This document shows, piece after piece, positions 35,730-44,859 of a DNA stretch of 64,000 bases. The DNA comes from Halofilum ochraceum (lineage in GTDB: Bacteria > Pseudomonadota > Gammaproteobacteria > XJ16 > Halofilaceae). The position numbers were made by a program, and so were the translations under genes. The notes below the pieces were generated by a model that was given only the letters and a program-made list of their open reading frames with translations, ran no database searches and was not told the origin of the DNA. The stretch is taken from NCBI RefSeq assembly GCF_001614315.2, contig NZ_LVEG02000019.1, forward strand, positions 46,828 to 110,827. The letters run 5' to 3'. Each line of letters begins with the position of its first letter. Within the stretch, counting starts at the first letter, position 1.

Positions 35730-37412
35730 ATGGCGGACATCTACTCCGAACACGCGGAGCGCTTCTTCGCGCAGTATCACGGGCTCGATTTCGAGGACCT
35801 CCACCGTGCGTGGCTGCTACATCTGCCCGAACGCCCCGGATTCGCCCTCGATGTAGGCGCAGGCACCGGGCGCGACGCGATTGCACTGGCCGAGCGTGGA
35901 TGGGAAGTGCTGGCGGCGGAGCCTGCGGACAGGCTGCGCGCCATGGGCGAGCAGGCGACCACCGGATATGGGATCCAATGGGCTGCCGACCGGCTTCCGG
36001 AGCTGGCCATGGTGCGCGCGCACAGTTACCGCTTCGACCTCATACTGGTCTCGGCGGTATGGATGCACGTGGCGCCCGCGCAGCGCGAACGCGCCTTTCG
36101 CGTACTTGCCGACCTGCTCGCGCCGGGCGGTACGCTCGTAATCACACTGCGCCACGGTCCCAGTCACGACGAACGGAGCTTCCACGAAACCGACCGCGAC
36201 GAACTCGAAACGCTCGCGCGCCGGCGTGCACTGGTCACGCTGCACGCCGAACGCGAGGACGACCAACTCGGGCGCGACGACGTATGGTGGGAGACGCTCG
36301 TTTTCCGCCTCCCGGACGATGGCACCGGCGGGCTCCCGCTTTTGCGCCACATCATCGTCAACGATGACAAATCATCCACCTACAAGCTCGGACTCCTGCG
36401 GGCGGTTACCCGCATAGCCGACAGCGTGCCCGGCATGGTACTCAAGCGCACGGACGAGTGGGTCGAGATCCCCCTCGGCCTGGTCGGCCTCTACTGGATC
36501 AAGCTCTACCAGCCGCTGATCCTCCGGCACGAGCTGCGCCAGTTACCCGGAAGAGCGAACTACGCCTTCGCGAGCGACGACTTCCACGCCCTCGCCGATG
36601 TCTCACCGCTCGACCTGAGCGCCGGTCGACCTGTAAAGGGAGAATTCGCCGCCACCGTGCTGCGCGCCGTGCGCGACGCCTGTCGCACCATCACCAATAT
36701 GCCGGCCCACTACATCACCCACCCGGGCAGCGAGCGCCAGATTTTCCAGACGGATCCAAAACCGGTCCGTATCAAACCCGGATCGTTCATGCTCGACCGC
36801 GAGACCTTGACACGATTCGGCCGCTTCCGTGTGCCCGCCGCACTCTGGGACTGCTGCAGCCGTTACGCCTGCTGGCTTGATCCAGCCATCGTAAACGAAT
36901 GGTCCGAACTCATGCAGGGCTACAACGGAGTCCGCTACAACAGCGATGTATTCCAGAACGCCCTGCGATGGGAAGAAGGCCGCCGCGATACAACACCCGT
37001 GCGCCGCTTGGTCGAACAGCGCGTGCAAGACCGCCAAGACGTTCGCTGCATCTGGAGCGACAGCAGCCTGTTACGACGCGCGTATGACGTGGACCACTGC
37101 TTCCCGTGGTCCCGCTGGAGCAATAACGACCTCTGGAATCTGCTGCCCGCGACAACCGAGGCCAACGCGCGCAAAGGCGAAAAGATTCCGGCAGCCCCGC
37201 TGTTGCAGTCCTCGCGAGCCCGAATGCTGCAATGGTGGAATGACGCCTTCATCGGCACAGAGCGTGAAGAACAGTTCTTTACCGAGGCCGAAGCGGCACT
37301 ACCGATGGTGACGAAGAGTCAGAATCTGGAGTCGCTGTTCGAAGGGCTCGCACACCAGCGAATGCGACTCAAAATGAATCAACAGTTGGCGGAGTGGTAT
37401 GGCCTGCGTTGA
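35730..37412 (+). CDS. Fusion of a SAM methyltransferase-like domain and an HNH endonuclease
   Basis: A 560-residue protein in three parts. Residues 1-200 are a class I SAM-dependent methyltransferase: motif I ALDVGAGTGRDAIALAERG at 39-57, acidic Glu64, and SAVWMHVAP at the motif IV position, where DNA methyltransferases would have (D/N/S)PP(Y/F). Residues about 205-430 include NDDKSSTYKLGLLRAV, a segment seen in several HNH restriction-type enzymes. Residues 450-490 form an HNH nuclease site: YDVDHCFPWSRWSNNDLWNL with Asp455-His456, then PATTEANARKG. ATG 35730 lacks a good ribosome site, but no other start exists before the upstream stop. It could be a defence nuclease or an RNA or small-molecule enzyme; function unknown. 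Confidence 0.8.
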   Translation: MADIYSEHAERFFAQYHGLDFEDLHRAWLLHLPERPGFALDVGAGTGRDAIALAERGWEVLAAEPADRLRAMGEQATTGYGIQWAADRLPELAMVRAHSYRFDLILVSAVWMHVAPAQRERAFRVLADLLAPGGTLVITLRHGPSHDERSFHETDRDELETLARRRALVTLHAEREDDQLGRDDVWWETLVFRLPDDGTGGLPLLRHIIVNDDKSSTYKLGLLRAVTRIADSVPGMVLKRTDEWVEIPLGLVGLYWIKLYQPLILRHELRQLPGRANYAFASDDFHALADVSPLDLSAGRPVKGEFAATVLRAVRDACRTITNMPAHYITHPGSERQIFQTDPKPVRIKPGSFMLDRETLTRFGRFRVPAALWDCCSRYACWLDPAIVNEWSELMQGYNGVRYNSDVFQNALRWEEGRRDTTPVRRLVEQRVQDRQDVRCIWSDSSLLRRAYDVDHCFPWSRWSNNDLWNLLPATTEANARKGEKIPAAPLLQSSRARMLQWWNDAFIGTEREEQFFTEAEAALPMVTKSQNLESLFEGLAHQRMRLKMNQQLAEWYGLR

Positions 37413-37599
37413 GCTGCTCTTCGAACATGCGCTTAAGGGAAAAAGCACCGCCCAGTCGAATGATTGCTAGATAATCAATTGTCCTGATGACAGATTGACA
37501 CAGGCCTAATGTCTGAAAACCGGCGGTTTCACCTCCCGCTCTTGGCCTTCGCGGACTACCAAGGCAAGCTGCGCGAGCATCCATCGGAATAAAGCTTCT

Positions 37600-38880
37600 G
37601 TGAAACTCCTCTGCATCGCCGACATCCACCTTGGCCGCCAGCCGTCCCGGGTGCCCTCCCCGGTCGTCGAGCGGCTTGGTGGGCATGAGCTGGGCCCGGC
37701 CGGTGCCTGGGCGCGGGCGATCGAGTTTGCCGTTGCACAGGGCGTGGACGCGGTGCTGCTGGCCGGGGATGTGGTCGAGCAGGAGGATGACTTCCACGAG
37801 GCCTATCCGGATCTGCGGCGGGGCGTGGAGCAGCTTACGGATGCCGGTATCCGGGTGCTGGGGGTTACCGGCAACCATGATGTGAAGGTGTTGCCGCGGC
37901 TGGCCGAGGGGGTGCCTTCGTTCGAGTTGCTCGGTGCCAGTGGGACTTGGCAGGCGGAGGTACTTACCGGTGGTGATGGCAGCCGGGTGCGGGTTCTGGG
38001 CTGGTCGTTCCCCGATCGAATCGTGCGCACGAGTCCGCTCGGTTCAGGGCTGCCCGAACGCGATGCGATGCCGACCATCGGGCTGCTGCACTGCGAGCGG
38101 GACCAGCTGGACAGCAGCTATGCACCGGTACGCACTTCGGAGCTGCGCGAGGCGCCCGTGGATGCCTGGCTGCTGGGTCATATCCATAAGCCCGATGATC
38201 TGTCGGGTCAGCGGCCGAGCGGTTATCTGGGTTCGCTGACCGGACTGGATCCGGGCGAGCCCGGTACTCACGGGCCGTGGTTGCTGGAGGTTGCTGGCGA
38301 TGGGCAACTCTCCATGGAGCAGGTGGCGCTGGCGCCGCTGCGCTGGACGGAGCTGGATGTGCCGGTGGACGGGCTGGAGGCTGCCGAGGATGTGCACCGG
38401 TTGATTACCGAGGCGATCGAGCAGTGCCACGCGGAGGTGGGTGCCGCTTCGCATCGCCCGGACGCGGTCGGTTGCCGGCTCCGGTTGACCGGGCGCTCGG
38501 ATCTGCGCGCGGCGATCGAGCGCAGCCTGAACGCCGACGATCCGCGGGCGGGCGTACACGAGCGCGACGGCATCGTGTACTTCGTGCACGACTGGCGACT
38601 GGAGGTGCTGCCCGCGATCGATCTGGAAGCGGCGGCCGAGGGGACTGATCCGGTCGCGTTGCTGGCGCGCCGCCTGATCCTGCTGCGCGGCGAGGATACG
38701 GAAGGCCGTCGGGAACTGATCGCGGCCGCGCGTGAGCGGATGGTCGCCGTGCCGCGAGAGCGGCCTTACAACACGCTCGGCGCGGAACCGCCCGACGATG
38801 AGCGGATCGCGGCGACGCTGGAGGCGGCCGCGCTGCAGGCCTTGGACAGCCTGCTGCAGCAGCAGGAGTCGCGCCCGTGA
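37600..38880 (+). CDS. SbcD/Mre11-like metallophosphoesterase (DNA repair exonuclease)
   Basis: A 426-residue calcineurin-type nuclease. The metal-binding motifs run in order: IADIHLGR (Asp8, His10), LAGDVVEQ, VTGNHDV, LHCERDQ and LLGHIHKPD (about residues 190-198). The C-terminal 200 residues are a capping and partner-binding region. It overlaps the AAA ATPase gene by 4 bp (GTGA), which forms an Mre11-Rad50-like pair of the YhaO/YhaN class rather than classical SbcCD. The start is GTG with only a weak CGGA site. Confidence 0.88.
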   Translation: MKLLCIADIHLGRQPSRVPSPVVERLGGHELGPAGAWARAIEFAVAQGVDAVLLAGDVVEQEDDFHEAYPDLRRGVEQLTDAGIRVLGVTGNHDVKVLPRLAEGVPSFELLGASGTWQAEVLTGGDGSRVRVLGWSFPDRIVRTSPLGSGLPERDAMPTIGLLHCERDQLDSSYAPVRTSELREAPVDAWLLGHIHKPDDLSGQRPSGYLGSLTGLDPGEPGTHGPWLLEVAGDGQLSMEQVALAPLRWTELDVPVDGLEAAEDVHRLITEAIEQCHAEVGAASHRPDAVGCRLRLTGRSDLRAAIERSLNADDPRAGVHERDGIVYFVHDWRLEVLPAIDLEAAAEGTDPVALLARRLILLRGEDTEGRRELIAAARERMVAVPRERPYNTLGAEPPDDERIAATLEAAALQALDSLLQQQESRP

Positions 38881-41800
38881 GGCTGCGTTCCCTGCACATC
38901 GCCCGCCTGCCCGGCATCCGCCCCGGGTTCACGCTCGACGACTTCGCGCCGGGCGTGAACGTCGTCGTCGGGCCCAATGCCTCGGGCAAGAGCAGCCTGG
39001 TGCGGGCCCTGCGCGCCGCGCTTTACCGTGAAGAGTCACGCCATGCCGGCGTGCACGTGGAAGCGACATTCGACGACGAGGATGCCGGCGGCTCGTTGGC
39101 CGCGCTGCGCGTCGGCGACGATCTGCACTGGCAGCGCGACGGCAGCGCCGCCGAGGCCCCCGCCCTGCCGGAGCGCCGGTTCCTGTCCTGCTACACGCTC
39201 GGCGTGGAAGACCTGCTGGACGACGCGCACGAGACCGACACGGAGATCGCCGAGCGCCTGGCCCGCGAACTGGCCGGCGGCTACGACCTGCGGGGCGTGC
39301 GCGAGTCCGAACCGTTCCGGCTCAAGTCGACGCACGGCCGCAAAGAGGCCAACGAGCTGGCCGAGGCGGATCAGGAACTGCGCAGACGCCAGCAGGCGCA
39401 GCAGCAACTGCAGCGGGACGAGGCTCGGCTCGAGACGCTGCGGGCGCAGAAGGCGGAGGCCGAGACGGCGGGCCGTGAGGCCGATCTTCATGATCGTGCG
39501 CTCGATCTGCTCGAGAAGCGCCGCCAGCGCCGCGTGCTCGAGCAACAACTGCAGGCGTTCCCCGAGGGGATGGAGCGGCTGCGGGGCGATGAGCCGGACA
39601 CGCTTGCGGAACTGCGCGAGCGCCTGCAGCAGCTGGAGACGGATCGCCAGGAGGCCGCAGACCGACGCGCCTCGGCGGAGGCAGCGCTGCATCAGTCCGG
39701 GCTGGCCGATGCCGAACTCGATGAGGGCACGCTCGGCGATCATCGCCCTGCCCTGAACCGACTCCAGAAAATCGAGACACAGCTGGAGCAGAAGGAATCG
39801 GAATGGGCGCAAGCGGAAGCGACGCTTGCGCAGGCGGTCGAGGCGCTTGGGGGCGAGCCCGGTCAGACGGTCCGGTTGGAGCCGGCGACGATCGGGAAAG
39901 TCGAGCAGGCGCTCGAGGAGAAGCGGCAACTCGATTCGGCCCTGCGCGGCCTCGCGCACGAGCTGGATCAGTTGCCCACCGGCGATGCGCCCGATCCGGA
40001 CCCGGGGCAACTGCGCACGGCCCGCGGCGAACTGCTGCGCTGGCTCGCCGCGCCGCGCAAGCCGGCATGGACAGCGACGCGGATCCTGGCGGTGCTGGCG
40101 ACACTCGGTGCGGCCATCGCCGGCATCACACTTGCCGGTCTAGAAGTGCACCGCTGGCTGTTCGGCCTTTTCCTGCCGCTGGCCTTCGGCGGATACATCC
40201 TCATCCTGCGCCCGGCCGCCGGCGACACCCGGCGCCGCGAGGCCGAAGCACGGTTCCGGGAGAGCGGAGAGGCGCCGCCGGAGGAATGGGATCCGGTACG
40301 GGTCGAGGAACGGCTCGCGGCGCTGGACCGTGCCGTGGTCGAGGCCGAGCAGGAGGATCGCGGTATCGAGCGCCGCCGCGTGGTCGCCCGGGATCGGGAC
40401 GCCAGGCGTGAAGCGCTGGCGGCAGTCGATGAGCGCCTGCGCGGGATCGCCGCCAGGGTCGGGCACGACCCGGAAAAGTTGGATGCATCCCTGCAGCGGT
40501 GGCTGAAACTGGTCGCGGATTGGGATCAGGCGCGGCGCAACGTGGAGGCGCTGCGGGCCGAACACGAACGTCTTGCGGCGGACGCGGAGCGGTTTCGCGA
40601 GCAGCTGCTGACGTTCCTCACGCAACACGGTGAGGCCCCGGACATCGAACAGCCGGGTGCCGACGCGCTCGCGGACCGGCTTGATCGCCTCGCCGCCCGG
40701 TTGCGCCAGCGCGAACAGGCACGGCAGGACATCGATCAGGCCGATCGGGAGATGCAGGGGCTGGATCACGAAATCGAAAGGATCCGACCGAAGATCCGAA
40801 GCGTGTTCGAGGGCGCTGGGCTGAAGCCGGGTGATGACGACGCGCTGCGCCAGCGCATGGAACGGCTGGAGGACTGGCAGGCGTTGACGAAGGAACTGAA
40901 TAATACCCGCAGACTGGAAATCGACCGGCAGGAGCATCTCACTGAGCGTGACGATCTTCTGCAGCAGGTCGATGACGAAGACGAAAACGCGTTGTGCAGT
41001 CGGCGGGACACGCTGCGCGAACAGGCCGACAGTCTGGAAGGACTGATCCAGGAGATCACGCGGATTACCGGTGATCTCGAACGCGCCGGCCATGAACGGG
41101 CGCTGGAAGCGGCCCGGGCCCAGCATCAGCAGGCGCGGGAGCGTCTGAAAGATCGCCTGGACGAGGCGCTGTACGCCGAGGCGGGCCAGTTCCTGCTCGA
41201 GGGTGTCGAGGCGGAGCACGAGCAGGCGGTGCAGCCGGCAGCGCTGCGGCAGGCGCGGGAGTGGTTCAAGCGGTTCACGCATTACCAGTATGAGCTGATC
41301 TTCGCGGGTGATGGTGGGACGCGGTTCGCGGCGCGGGAGACCACTTCCGGTGAGCATCGGCGGCTGTCGGAACTGTCCAGTGGTACGCGCATGCAGTTGC
41401 TGCTCGCGGTGCGGATCGCCTTTGCGTTGAGTGCGGAGCGTGGGACCACGCGGCTGCCGTTGATTCTGGATGAGGCGTTGACCACGGCGGATCCGGAACG
41501 CTTCCGGGCGGTTGCCGAGAGCCTGACCGTGCTGGCGCGGGACGATCGGCGGCAGGTGTTCTACCTGACGGCGCAGCCCGATGATGCGCGGTACTGGGCG
41601 GAGTTTGATCCGGAGGCGCACTGTATCTATCTGGCAGAGCGGCGTGGGCGCGAGCGTGCGATTGATGCGGCGGAGGCGTTGGCGCCGGCGAAGCGGCCGG
41701 TTGTGCCCTCGCCAGACGGTTACTCGCCGGAGGCGTACGCGGTGGAAATCGGTGTGCCGCCGATCGATCCCTGGAGTGAGGCCGAGGGCATCCATGTGTT

Positions 41801-42332
41801 CTTTCTGCTGCGGGATGATCTTCAGCTTCTGCAGCGATTGATTGAGCTGGGCGTGAATCGTGTCGGCCAGCTTGAGACGCTGCTTGCGTCCGATGCCGCG
41901 GATACCGTGTTGCGTGATGAGCAGCGTGCGTGGCTGCGCGCGCGGGTTGAGGGCGTGAAGGCGTGGGTCCATGCATGGCGGCATGGGCGTGGGCGACCGG
42001 TGGATCGGGCGGCGCTGGAGGCTTCGGAGGCGGTCAGTGCGACGTTCATGGATCGGGTCGTCGACCTCAATGCCAAGTTGGGTGGTAACGGCGAAGCGTT
42101 GATCGAGCGCCTTGCTGCCGGTGATGTGGCTCGCTTTCAGTCCGACAAGCGTGAGGCGTTGGATCGGTGGTTGCGGGAGAACGGGTATATCAGTGGTGAT
42201 GAGCCGTTGTCGGAGCTTGAGGTCGAGTTGCGGGTGGCGAGTGCGATGCGAGGCTGGGTGGGTGATGAGGGCGATGTGACCGGGCAGGCTCGTGAAATCG
42301 TCTGGAGTCTTTTGGCGGGGGCGGAACGCTGA
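38877..42332 (+). CDS. YhaN/SbcC-like SMC-type ATPase
   Basis: A 1151-residue ATPase of the Rad50/SbcC type. Walker A is VVGPNASGKSSLVRALRAAL (about residues 31-50). Long coiled coils occupy about 160-370 and 450-780. Between them are two helices around residues 395-445 that look membrane-spanning (ILAVLATLGAAIAGITL and LFGLFLPLAFGGYILIL), as in YhaN proteins. The ABC signature is LSELSSGTRMQLLLAVRIA (about 837-855) and Walker B is LPLILDEALTTAD. About 220 further residues follow, which I cannot assign. Third-base usage in the 3' part shifts from C to G/T compared with neighbouring genes. Confidence 0.85.
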   Translation: MRLRSLHIARLPGIRPGFTLDDFAPGVNVVVGPNASGKSSLVRALRAALYREESRHAGVHVEATFDDEDAGGSLAALRVGDDLHWQRDGSAAEAPALPERRFLSCYTLGVEDLLDDAHETDTEIAERLARELAGGYDLRGVRESEPFRLKSTHGRKEANELAEADQELRRRQQAQQQLQRDEARLETLRAQKAEAETAGREADLHDRALDLLEKRRQRRVLEQQLQAFPEGMERLRGDEPDTLAELRERLQQLETDRQEAADRRASAEAALHQSGLADAELDEGTLGDHRPALNRLQKIETQLEQKESEWAQAEATLAQAVEALGGEPGQTVRLEPATIGKVEQALEEKRQLDSALRGLAHELDQLPTGDAPDPDPGQLRTARGELLRWLAAPRKPAWTATRILAVLATLGAAIAGITLAGLEVHRWLFGLFLPLAFGGYILILRPAAGDTRRREAEARFRESGEAPPEEWDPVRVEERLAALDRAVVEAEQEDRGIERRRVVARDRDARREALAAVDERLRGIAARVGHDPEKLDASLQRWLKLVADWDQARRNVEALRAEHERLAADAERFREQLLTFLTQHGEAPDIEQPGADALADRLDRLAARLRQREQARQDIDQADREMQGLDHEIERIRPKIRSVFEGAGLKPGDDDALRQRMERLEDWQALTKELNNTRRLEIDRQEHLTERDDLLQQVDDEDENALCSRRDTLREQADSLEGLIQEITRITGDLERAGHERALEAARAQHQQARERLKDRLDEALYAEAGQFLLEGVEAEHEQAVQPAALRQAREWFKRFTHYQYELIFAGDGGTRFAARETTSGEHRRLSELSSGTRMQLLLAVRIAFALSAERGTTRLPLILDEALTTADPERFRAVAESLTVLARDDRRQVFYLTAQPDDARYWAEFDPEAHCIYLAERRGRERAIDAAEALAPAKRPVVPSPDGYSPEAYAVEIGVPPIDPWSEAEGIHVFFLLRDDLQLLQRLIELGVNRVGQLETLLASDAADTVLRDEQRAWLRARVEGVKAWVHAWRHGRGRPVDRAALEASEAVSATFMDRVVDLNAKLGGNGEALIERLAAGDVARFQSDKREALDRWLRENGYISGDEPLSELEVELRVASAMRGWVGDEGDVTGQAREIVWSLLAGAER

Positions 42333-42364
42333 AACGAGTTTGGTGCCGATGCGCCGTGCGGGGA

Positions 42365-42390
42365 CGATCGCGAGCAAGCTCGCTCCTACA
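42365..42390 (-). repeat. REP-like palindrome, family A, copy 4
   Basis: The exact reverse complement of the unit at 11188-11213, 32 bp after the ATPase stop. It opens the 431-bp gene-free stretch 42333-42763, which is almost entirely repeats. Confidence 0.9.
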
Positions 42391-42465
42391 GTGACTGCGT
42401 GATACGTGGTGGGCCCGTCTCGCAAGCGCGTTCAATGAGTTCGTGCGCCCGGGGTCGGATCTGGC

Positions 42466-42497
42466 AGGCGCGTTTTCGCCACAGGCGAACGCGCGCG
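42466..42497 (+). repeat. Palindromic repeat, family C
   Basis: It reads AGGCGCGTTTTCGCCACAGG and then CGAACGCGCGCG; the usual leading GT is missing (GC instead). It lies just left of the third 133-bp repeat. Confidence 0.75.
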
Positions 42498-42512
42498 GAT
42501 TGTCGGGGGTAC

Positions 42513-42642
42513 GTAGGCCGGTTTTGCGCGGTCCGCGGCAACGGATAAGGGCCCGGCATATAACCACGCAATGCCGGCATTCCCCGGCGGAAGGGTGGCC
42601 TGCGAGTCGGAACGGCCAAGGCGCCGGAGAAACCCGACCTAC
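42513..42642. repeat. Third full copy of the 133-bp dispersed repeat
   Basis: 130 bp, starting GTAGGCCGGTTTTGCGCGGT, with the central GCCGGCATTCCCCGGC and ending AAACCCGACCTAC. It is in the same orientation as the two tandem copies at 21149-21416. The remaining bases to 42763 show nothing that I recognise beyond a weak family G-like stretch at about 42700-42755. Confidence 0.85.
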
Positions 42643-42763
42643 CCAGTGTCCCCGGGGCGGCGTTTCTTTCTTACTTTGTTCGTAATTCCTGTTCGGCATC
42701 GCTGCACGCCCTTCGACTTCATCGAGGGGAACCAAAAGACGACGCGGCGATCCAGCTCAGTCG

Positions 42764-43885
42764 TCAGGTTTGTGCGACGGTGTGGTTGCGGCCCTGGCGC
42801 TTGGCTTCGTAGAGGGCGCGGTCCGCCGCTACATAGAGCGGCTCGAATGAGGTTTCGGCATCCACTGTGACGGTCGTAACGCCGACGCTCAGCGTGAGGT
42901 TTTTCACCTCGCTCGTCATCGGCAGCTCCATTTCCTCGATCCGCTGGCGGATGCGTTCGCAGAGATGGTAGGCGCCTTCTTCTCCTGTTTCCGGCATTAA
43001 CAGGCCGAACTCCTCGCCGCCCAGCCGCGCGAGCATGTCGGTGGCGCGTACGGATTGCGCGATCTCTCCGGCGATGTGCTGCAACACGGCGTCGCCTTTC
43101 GGATGACCCTCGTGATCGTTAACGATCTTGAAATGGTCGAGATCGAGCAGCGCGAGGCTTACCGGCCGGCCATTGCGACGGTGTTGCGCCAGGGTCTGCT
43201 CAACGCGCTGGAGCAGACCGCGGCGATTCGGCAAATCGGTGAGGACATCGGTCAGGCTCAGACGTTTGAGCGCTTTGTTCTTGCCGAACACGGCGTCTAC
43301 GGCCCAAAGCAGCGCCGCGATGATGACCAGCAGCAGCCCACCCAGCGCGATCACGGCCCAGGCCAGCCAGGTGGTCAGGCGCTGCTGCGCAGCCGACGCG
43401 GCGTGGGTCTGCCGGTGCAGGGAGCTGTAGACGAAGGCGAGGCTGTTCTCGACTTCCATGGCCACTTCGCGGAATTCCTCCCGCGCGGCCGGATCATCGA
43501 GGGCTTGCCGGCTAAGTTCCCGCGCACGTGGCAGCAACGCGATTACGCGCTCGAATTCCGCGACCACGGTCTCGCGCGTACCGGTATCCAGGCCCAGTAG
43601 ATCGAAGGAGTTGCGGGTCGTACCCTCGCGGCTTTCGATCGTGTTGAACGTGCGCAATATGCGGTCGCGGAGCGCTGGCCCGGGATTGGCGAGGTAGCGT
43701 TCGGTCGCGTGGCGCAGCTTGGCGGCTTCGTGCTGGCCACGGACGATGTTACTGGCGGCCGCGGTGTAATCGCTCCCGATATGCTGGTTGATGGCCGCAA
43801 CGAACTGCGTCATCGCGACGGCCGTCGCCAGGAACAGACCGAGATATCCCGCCAGAAGCAGGACACGGAAACGCCGCTGGGTCAT
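42764..43885 (-). CDS. Membrane diguanylate cyclase (GGEEF) paired with a molybdopterin-fold protein
   Basis: A 373-residue protein with two transmembrane helices (about 7-30 and 172-196) enclosing a periplasmic helical sensor of about 140 residues. A GGDEF domain (about 205-370) follows: LTDVLTDLPNRRGL, LDLDHFKIVND and an active site LGGEEFGLL with GGEEF at 289-293. The inhibitory site RATD (280-283) is present, five residues before GGEEF. It should make cyclic di-GMP in response to a periplasmic signal. The start overlaps the upstream stop by 4 bp, so it is coupled to the neighbour, which may be its sensor partner. Confidence 0.9.
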   Translation of the reverse strand: MTQRRFRVLLLAGYLGLFLATAVAMTQFVAAINQHIGSDYTAAASNIVRGQHEAAKLRHATERYLANPGPALRDRILRTFNTIESREGTTRNSFDLLGLDTGTRETVVAEFERVIALLPRARELSRQALDDPAAREEFREVAMEVENSLAFVYSSLHRQTHAASAAQQRLTTWLAWAVIALGGLLLVIIAALLWAVDAVFGKNKALKRLSLTDVLTDLPNRRGLLQRVEQTLAQHRRNGRPVSLALLDLDHFKIVNDHEGHPKGDAVLQHIAGEIAQSVRATDMLARLGGEEFGLLMPETGEEGAYHLCERIRQRIEEMELPMTSEVKNLTLSVGVTTVTVDAETSFEPLYVAADRALYEAKRQGRNHTVAQT

Positions 43886-44394
43886 TGAATCCGGATCTCG
43901 ATGATGGACCACATCCACTCGGTGGGTGAGATTTCACCGGCAAGCACCGCCTCTTCCTCATCCGGCACCACGAGCATCAGGGGGCCGAGCTGCGTGGGTG
44001 GAACGGGCTCGCCATCGAAGCGCGTGACCAGCAGAAAGCCGCGCTCGCGCACTTCTTCGGGTGTCAGGAAAATGGTGTAGTCATCGGCGGCGATGAAGCG
44101 CAGACGCCGGGCGTCGCTCAAGCCGAATTCATCGATGAATTCTTCCAGGCGAACGCCGGTGAACAGTCCGGTCAGGCCCTCGAAGTGCTCCAGCTCGGCC
44201 TCGTAGAGCGGGAGGCGTTCGATGTCCCGCAGGGAAAGCTCACGGGTATTGCCGTCGTCGACAACGGTGAGAATGGGGGTTGTATCGTCTGAGGGCTCCG
44301 CATCGCTGGGCGACATTGCGAATGCGGGGGTGCCGACAAGCCCGAGCAGGATGCCCAGACAGAATGCGGCCAACGGGTGCCCTGTACCCAGCAT
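43882..44394 (-). CDS. Exported molybdopterin-oxidoreductase-fold protein (putative sensor)
   Basis: A 170-residue protein with a signal peptide (HPLLAFCLG-like core AAFCLGILLGLVGTPAFA, cleavage after AFA) and a short domain of the sulfite-oxidase/YedY fold: LSLRDIERLPLYEAELE, FTGVRLEEFIDEFGL and GPLMLVVPDEEE. The conserved molybdenum-ligating Cys of true enzymes is absent, and there is no cysteine in the mature part, so cofactor binding is doubtful. It is encoded directly before, and overlaps, a membrane diguanylate cyclase, which suggests a periplasmic ligand-binding partner. Confidence 0.78.
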   Translation of the reverse strand: MLGTGHPLAAFCLGILLGLVGTPAFAMSPSDAEPSDDTTPILTVVDDGNTRELSLRDIERLPLYEAELEHFEGLTGLFTGVRLEEFIDEFGLSDARRLRFIAADDYTIFLTPEEVRERGFLLVTRFDGEPVPPTQLGPLMLVVPDEEEAVLAGEISPTEWMWSIIEIRIQ

Positions 44395-44513
44395 ACTCGC
44401 TCCCCCCGGGATCTCGCGCTTCTGCGTGCGCGTTATTGCATGCTACCTGTACGCCTCTGGCCTTGGAAGCCGCGCGGATGTCCTACCTTCAGCCCTCGCC
44501 ACCGACTCACGCT

Positions 44514-44689
44514 GTCATCGCGAGGAGCCGACAGGCTACGCGGCGATCCAGCGGTTGCGCCTCACCCGAAACGCCCCGCCCTGTTATCTCGGCCGGCCCG
44601 GGATCCTGGTCTGGTGGACTTCGTGTCGGCGGGCCGGGCATGTAACGGCTCTGCAGGCGCTGGACTGCTTCACTTCGTTCGCAATGACG
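44514..44689. repeat. Family G element, second copy, about 176 bp
   Basis: The left end GTCATCGCGAGGAGCCGACA and right end ACTTCGTTCGCAATGACGT are imperfect inverted repeats. Like the copy at 22928-23095 it has CTGCAGGCGCTGGA near the right end and lies next to a family B pair. It occupies much of the 465-bp gap 44395-44859. Confidence 0.8.
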
Positions 44690-44720
44690 TGTGGGGCGGT
44701 TGGCGCGGTGCGAACCGGGC

Positions 44721-44803
44721 GCCGGCTGTTGTCTTCGATAAACGCCGGCCTACGCGACTCGCCACGGCGTAGGCCGGCTTGCGACCGAAGGGAGCCAGCC
44801 GGC
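44721..44803. repeat. Family B palindromes in tail-to-tail arrangement
   Basis: The left unit ends AAACGCCGGCCTAC; the right unit starts GTAGGCCGGCTTGCGACCGA. The two units have their GTAG ends pointing at each other, the reverse of the arrangement at 22815 and 27496. Confidence 0.85.
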
Positions 44804-44859
44804 GGGGCCACGGTCCGGAAGATCGCAGCGCGGCGAGCACGGTATTCGGATCGCCGAAC

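Noticed and set aside
35730..37412. A classical type II restriction-modification fusion
   Set aside because: The methyltransferase lacks the (D/N/S)PP(Y/F) catalytic motif of DNA methylases; SAVWMHV is typical of other substrates.
37495..37523. A sigma-70 promoter ahead of the SbcD-like gene (TTGACA at 37495)
   Set aside because: A perfect -35 box exists, but no acceptable -10 box lies 16-18 bases downstream.
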